Shown one piece after another: positions 60,471 to 64,000 of a stretch of 64,000 nt of DNA. Origin of the DNA: Costus lasius. Lineage: Eukaryota > Streptophyta > Magnoliopsida > Zingiberales > Costaceae. Numbering within the stretch: position 1 is the first letter of the stretch; each line of letters begins with the position of its first letter. The notes under the pieces are model-generated. The model did not search any database. It saw nothing but the letters and a program-made list of their open reading frames with translations, and was not told where the DNA came from. The DNA lies in NCBI GenBank assembly GCA_027563935.2, contig CM050446.2, positions 111,828,499 through 111,892,498 on the forward strand, read 5' to 3'. A program made the translations under genes and the position numbers.

Positions 60471-60765
60471 ATGCTGATGACAAGGGGAGTCTCCCACGCT
60501 GCCCTTGCCGTGTCCGCTTCGGTCTCCTCCAGACCCCCCGCCCTCGCAGCTCTCGCGACGAGGCAGCGCCTCTTCTCGACACTCCTCCCGCCTTCGTCCC
60601 CCCTCTCCTGCTCTTCCCGCCACTTGGGCGGCGCCCGGAGGAGGTCCGCGCGCCGAGGATCCGCCATGGACGGCAAGTCGGTGGTCAGAGCTGCAGCCGC
60701 TCCGAGGCTTGAGAATGTCGATGAGCTCATCGATTCCGTCGAGACCTTCATCTTCGATTGCGACG
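60471..60765 (+). CDS. PGLP1: PGLP1 exon 1, chloroplast phosphoglycolate phosphatase
   Basis: PGLP1 dephosphorylates 2-phosphoglycolate, the toxic product of Rubisco oxygenation, and starts photorespiration in the chloroplast stroma. Exon 1 opens at ATG 60471 (MLMTRGVSHAALAVSASVSS). About 65 residues rich in Ser, Ala and Arg and poor in acidic residues form a chloroplast transit peptide. The conserved part follows: ENVDELIDSVETFIFDCD, where the two Asp of D-x-D are the HAD phosphatase nucleophile and acid/base pair. The exon ends in phase 1 inside the next Gly codon before donor GTGATC. ATGs at 60477 and 60666 are alternatives; the first gives the fuller transit peptide. Confidence 0.93.
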
Positions 60766-60837
60766 GTGATCTCGAAATCGATTTTCCCCGCTTTGACTAA
60801 AATCTTTTATCATTAAAATTTTGTTTCCTTTATTCAG

Positions 60838-60905
60838 GAGTCATATGGAAGGGAGATAAATTGATTGACGGAGCGCCCGAGACGCTTGATATGCTACGAT
60901 CAAAG
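60838..60905 (+). CDS. PGLP1: PGLP1 exon 2
   Basis: The acceptor TTTATTCAG and donor GTTAGA flank GVIWKGDKLIDGAPETLDML then RSK. This continues the HAD motif I (DCDGVIW) with the typical L-I-(D/E)-G-x-P-E-T-L helix of the phosphoglycolate phosphatase family. Confidence 0.93.
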
Positions 60906-61025
60906 GTTAGACCGGTTTGTCATTAGTGCAGTTTTTTTGGTACATTGATGAGACTACCCGCATTGGAAAGCCCATCGAGCTGAGGATTCCTGAAAGATTG
61001 GAATGCTTTTGTTTGTTGCATTCAG

Positions 61026-61118
61026 GGGAAAAGACTGGTTTTTGTGACGAATAACTCTACCAAATCAAGGAAGCAGTATGGGAAAAAATTTGAAACTCTG
61101 GGTCTGAGTGTCAGTGAG
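61026..61118 (+). CDS. PGLP1: PGLP1 exon 3
   Basis: The acceptor GCATTCAG and donor GTGTGT flank GKRLVFVTNNSTKSRKQYGK then KFETLGLSVSE. VTNNSTKSR is HAD motif II, with the conserved Asn/Ser binding the phosphate, as in plant and animal PGP enzymes. Confidence 0.95.
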
Positions 61119-61227
61119 GTGTGTTGACTTTAACTCGCCAATTTTCGATTTTCCTTCTGACTTTCTTATATTTACATTTCTGTATAGTTCTAATTATATG
61201 AACGTAATTGTCCATAAATTCGTATAG

Positions 61228-61299
61228 GAGGAGATATTTGCGTCGTCTTTTGCTGCAGCTGCCTACTTGAAGTCTATAGACTTCCCCAAGGACAAGAAG
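61228..61299 (+). CDS. PGLP1: PGLP1 exon 4
   Basis: The acceptor TCGTATAG and donor GTTAGC flank EEIFASSFAAAAYLKSIDFP then KDKK. The E-E-I-F-(A/T)-S-(S/A) start, just after motif II, is characteristic of the family. Confidence 0.95.
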
Positions 61300-61835
61300 G
61301 TTAGCCCAATTTTTTTAATGAATGTGATTTTGTACTAGGGCTATGGATTTCCTGATGATAACTTTTGTTTGACGCTGCAACCTCAGGCTAGTTTAGGCTA
61401 TGGAAATAGTTGTCATTATCAAAGCACGGAAGTTTAATGTTTTAAAAATCTATATGCGCTTTAAAGTGCGTCGTCCGTAGTCACATAACAGTCATGGAAT
61501 CACTATTTCCATAACCTAAGCAAGCCTGATGTTCTTAATTGACAACAGTCATGGAATTACCAGTCATATTTTAGCTAATGAAACATTTGTGATGAACAAT
61601 CTACTTTCAGGTTTCAACTAACTGAATGAAAATGAAATGAGCGTAATCTAATGCAATATGACTGCCATTTTTATCATGTTTGAGGTCTAAAAGTTATGCT
61701 TTCCTATATTAAAAATATGCATTTTATTGTTCCATTTAGTTCCTGTTTGTACCTCCCAAAATATCAAGTAATTCACAAACTGAGAATGCAGAAAGAACAA
61801 ATGTATTAGCTTAAAGTTATCCGCTGAATTTTCAG
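61300..61835 (+). other. PGLP1 intron 4
   Basis: A 536-bp intron with no gene or repeat that I recognise. Confidence 0.7.
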
Positions 61836-61907
61836 GTTTATGTGATAGGCGAGGATGGCATTCTAAAGGAGCTAGAACAAGCAGGATTTCAGTATCTTGG
61901 TGGCCCG
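61836..61907 (+). CDS. PGLP1: PGLP1 exon 5
   Basis: The acceptor AATTTTCAG and donor GTATGC flank VYVIGEDGILKELEQAGFQY then LGGP, the conserved VYVIGEEGIL-x-EL-x-x-AG-x-x-xLGGP segment of plant PGLP1. Confidence 0.96.
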
Positions 61908-63000
61908 GTATGCTCAATTTTTACGTGACCCATGGCCAAAAAAATTTGATTGCCAACTAACCAAAAAAGTGCTTCTTGATCTTTTCAATAATCTTTGCGT
62001 ACCACGATCAAAAGCATTGATTCAAGTCAGTATATTAATCATGCCTTAGAACTGCAATGTATCGGTCTAGCAACCAGCGTATACTTACACTGTACACACA
62101 TTACATTATAAAATATTATATTACAATAATAGGAGCATTAACCAATATACAGGTAGTTTGCATATATCACCATTAGTATTGGGCTTACTGCTCAATTATA
62201 CTAGTATTTAAAACCATGATCAGATATATGTAATAAAAACACATGATTGTAGCACTTTGTAGTGTCCTACATATTGAACTTATATGGCTTTCTTCATTTA
62301 GTTTTTGTTCCAGAATTTCTGTTTCATACGAAGGACATATTTGCCAGGTTAGACTTTCCAGCCTATTATGTTTTAATCAAGTTTTGGGTCAAATGCTGAG
62401 TTGTGTAGTTCTGAACTAGAACAAACTTTGGTACCAAACTGCATTTTGATGGTATTGATAGTACTAACATTACTGTACCAGATATAATTTAACCTATTGG
62501 ACCGCATTGATCTGCTTGGACTAAGACTTGATTCAACGTTTCTAATACTTCTGCTCAGATCCAACTTTGTTATTGAATACTTGAATGTCAACAAATTGAT
62601 CCTAAATTTTTACCTTCTAAAGCTTATGATCGTATTTAACTCAAGAAAAAGAAGATCAGGACTATCACCATTCTGTAATACAATTCTTATTGGTCTTAAG
62701 CATCAGTGACTAGTTACTGAGGTAACATTCACATAAAATAAGGATCTAAAACAGAAAACATGGATCTGTTTCCAGTTTATATTAAGGTAGGACAAATAAA
62801 TCGTAATAGAAACAAAAAAACGTACTTTTCTGAGCAACTACCCTCAGTTAGCTCCTGATTTCATTTAAGTCTTAAACCATTCCCGATGAAGTTGTAAATT
62901 CGTGATGTTTTGCATATTTGTCTTATCAATTGCATAGTTTTCACATTCTATTTCAGTTATCCTGTGTCACAAATGTAACACCAATTGTAAACATTCTCAG
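61908..63000 (+). other. PGLP1 intron 5
   Basis: A 1.1-kb AT-rich intron. A segment around 62360-62630 has inverted ggt/acc-rich pieces of the dispersed MITE-like family, but strongly decayed. Confidence 0.5.
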
Positions 63001-63060
63001 GAAGATGGAGACAAGAAGATAGAACTCAAACCTGGTTTTTTTATGGAGCATGATGAGAAT
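63001..63060 (+). CDS. PGLP1: PGLP1 exon 6
   Basis: The acceptor ACATTCTCAG and donor GTATAG flank EDGDKKIELKPGFFMEHDEN. The K-x-I-x-L-K-P-G-(F/Y)-x-M-E-H-D pattern is that of plant PGLP1 in the cap domain. 20 codons, phase 0. Confidence 0.93.
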
Positions 63061-63200
63061 GTATAGTTCCAACTCATTGCAAGATTGTATATAGGGGAGT
63101 CTAGATTTCTTTTCTTTTCGCCCCTCTAGGGTAAAGAGGAAAAAGACAGTATTTATTACCTGTTTAAACTGACATCTAATTTCTTTGTCCCCTTGTCTAG

Positions 63201-63253
63201 GTTGGAGCAGTAGTGGTTGGATTTGATCGCTATTTTAACTACTACAAAGTTCA
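63201..63253 (+). CDS. PGLP1: PGLP1 exon 7
   Basis: The acceptor CCTTGTCTAG and donor GTAGGT flank VGAVVVGFDRYFNYYKV plus two bases of a Gln codon. VGAVVVGFDRYFNYYK is an almost invariant block of plant phosphoglycolate phosphatase. Confidence 0.96.
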
Positions 63254-63789
63254 GTAGGTTTCTTGTCTGTTTCTTATTTTCCAGAGTTAATTTTCTTGCT
63301 ATATATCGTCATGTAGTTCATATCTGCCATATTAACATGTAGACCTGATTTGTTTTACATACACATTCTTTTCAAATCCTGTAATTTATAATTGTATCAA
63401 TATGTGTATGTTTAGGATGAACGATTCATTCTTGAGATAAATGTGCATGCATGAAGGTATTTTTGTTATTTAAGAATAATCAGGAGTTACATAAAGCTGG
63501 TCCAAGTTCAAAGTTCAATGCTCAGTCCAAGCAGAAGAGTGAAACTTGATCCTTTTGTGTCATTAAAATAATTTAATAATTATGAGATCAATTAGATGAC
63601 GATATTTCAAACAGATAGCTTGCACTTCAATAAGATTATAAAATAATAATTAATTTTTACTTTTGAATAAATATTATATATGATTTTCTGGCTCATTATA
63701 TATGGTTATAAGTTGGATGTTTTTGCTCATTAACTCTCGGTTTAGATGGGATTATTTCTGAATTATTTATATTTTGCTACTGATTGAAG
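63254..63789 (+). other. PGLP1 intron 7
   Basis: A 536-bp AT-rich intron without visible genes or repeats. Confidence 0.7.
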
Positions 63790-63887
63790 GTATGGAACAC
63801 TTTGTATCCGTGAAAACCCCAGGTGTCTTTTCATTGCAACCAATCGTGATGCAGTAACTCATCTAACTGATGCTCAAGAATGGGCAG
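63790..63887 (+). CDS. PGLP1: PGLP1 exon 8
   Basis: The acceptor CTGATTGAAG and donor GTTTGT flank the completion of Gln then YGTLCIRENPRCLFIATNRD and AVTHLTDAQEWAG. ENP-x-CLFIATNRDAV-x-HLTDAQEWAG leads to the Gly-rich G(G)GSMVGA loop expected in the next exon, which is outside the window. An Arg replaces the usual Gly in ENPGC. The gene continues past 64000. Confidence 0.95.
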
Positions 63888-64000
63888 GTTTGTTTTCATA
63901 ATCTATATATTTCTTCTTTCTTAATCATGAAAATGATTATTTCAAGTCCCTTCGGGTAAAACTTTTGCCAAATATTCCTAAATGAACTTCTGATTTTTGC

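Noticed and set aside
1..64000. CRISPR arrays, bacterial operons or rRNA
   Set aside because: Nothing of the kind is present; the window is plant nuclear DNA.

Overview
The window is nuclear DNA from a flowering plant. Split genes with GT-AG introns, dense LTR retrotransposons, hAT-type MITEs and a LINE fragment show this. GC-rich first exons, very long repeat-filled introns and the style of the repeats lean towards a monocot, but I cannot name a species.

Two host genes are recognisable, in head-to-head orientation. (1) TERT, the telomerase reverse transcriptase catalytic subunit, is on the minus strand. Seven exons (55748 down to 16703) join in one open frame of 1778 nt (about 592 codons). 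They cover the N-terminal half up to the start of the RNA-binding domain. The catalytic RT half was not found and should lie left of position 1 if the gene is complete. (2) PGLP1, chloroplast 2-phosphoglycolate phosphatase of photorespiration, is on the plus strand from 60471. Eight exons are present (811 nt coding) and the gene runs off the right edge.

Almost everything else is mobile DNA, most of it inside TERT introns. From left to right: an inverted Ty3/gypsy pair (1-5900); an Athila-like Ty3 element that has lost pol (5901-10646); a GC-richer tract carrying a hAT MITE with an exact 8-bp target duplication (10647-12625); a Ty1/copia remnant (12770-13345); TERT exons 7, 6 and 5 separated by AT-rich introns (16.7-25.0 kb), with a composite MITE block at 20.5-22.6 kb; another hAT MITE and an antisense copia remnant (26.4-27.6 kb); a tandem duplication of a scrambled copia fragment, one copy carrying a solo LTR (29.2-34.8 kb); TERT exons 4 and 3 (37.6-37.9 kb); a degenerate minisatellite (39.07-39.5 kb); a LINE fragment and a second solo LTR (41.4-45.3 kb); TERT exon 2 (46.0-46.1 kb); and a copia element split by a DNA transposon with a GC-rich minisatellite (47.8-50.4 kb).

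The most distinctive part is 51279-60175. Two homologous, gag-only, non-autonomous LTR retrotransposons lie in opposite orientations around TERT exon 1. One (51279-55000, minus) is in TERT intron 1 and has an exact 5-bp target duplication. The other (56407-60175, plus) fills most of the TERT-PGLP1 intergenic promoter region. Both keep LTRs, primer-binding site, gag remnant and polypurine tract but lack protease, RT, RNase H and integrase, so any past movement must have used enzymes from elsewhere. They resemble the class described in plants as TR-GAG.
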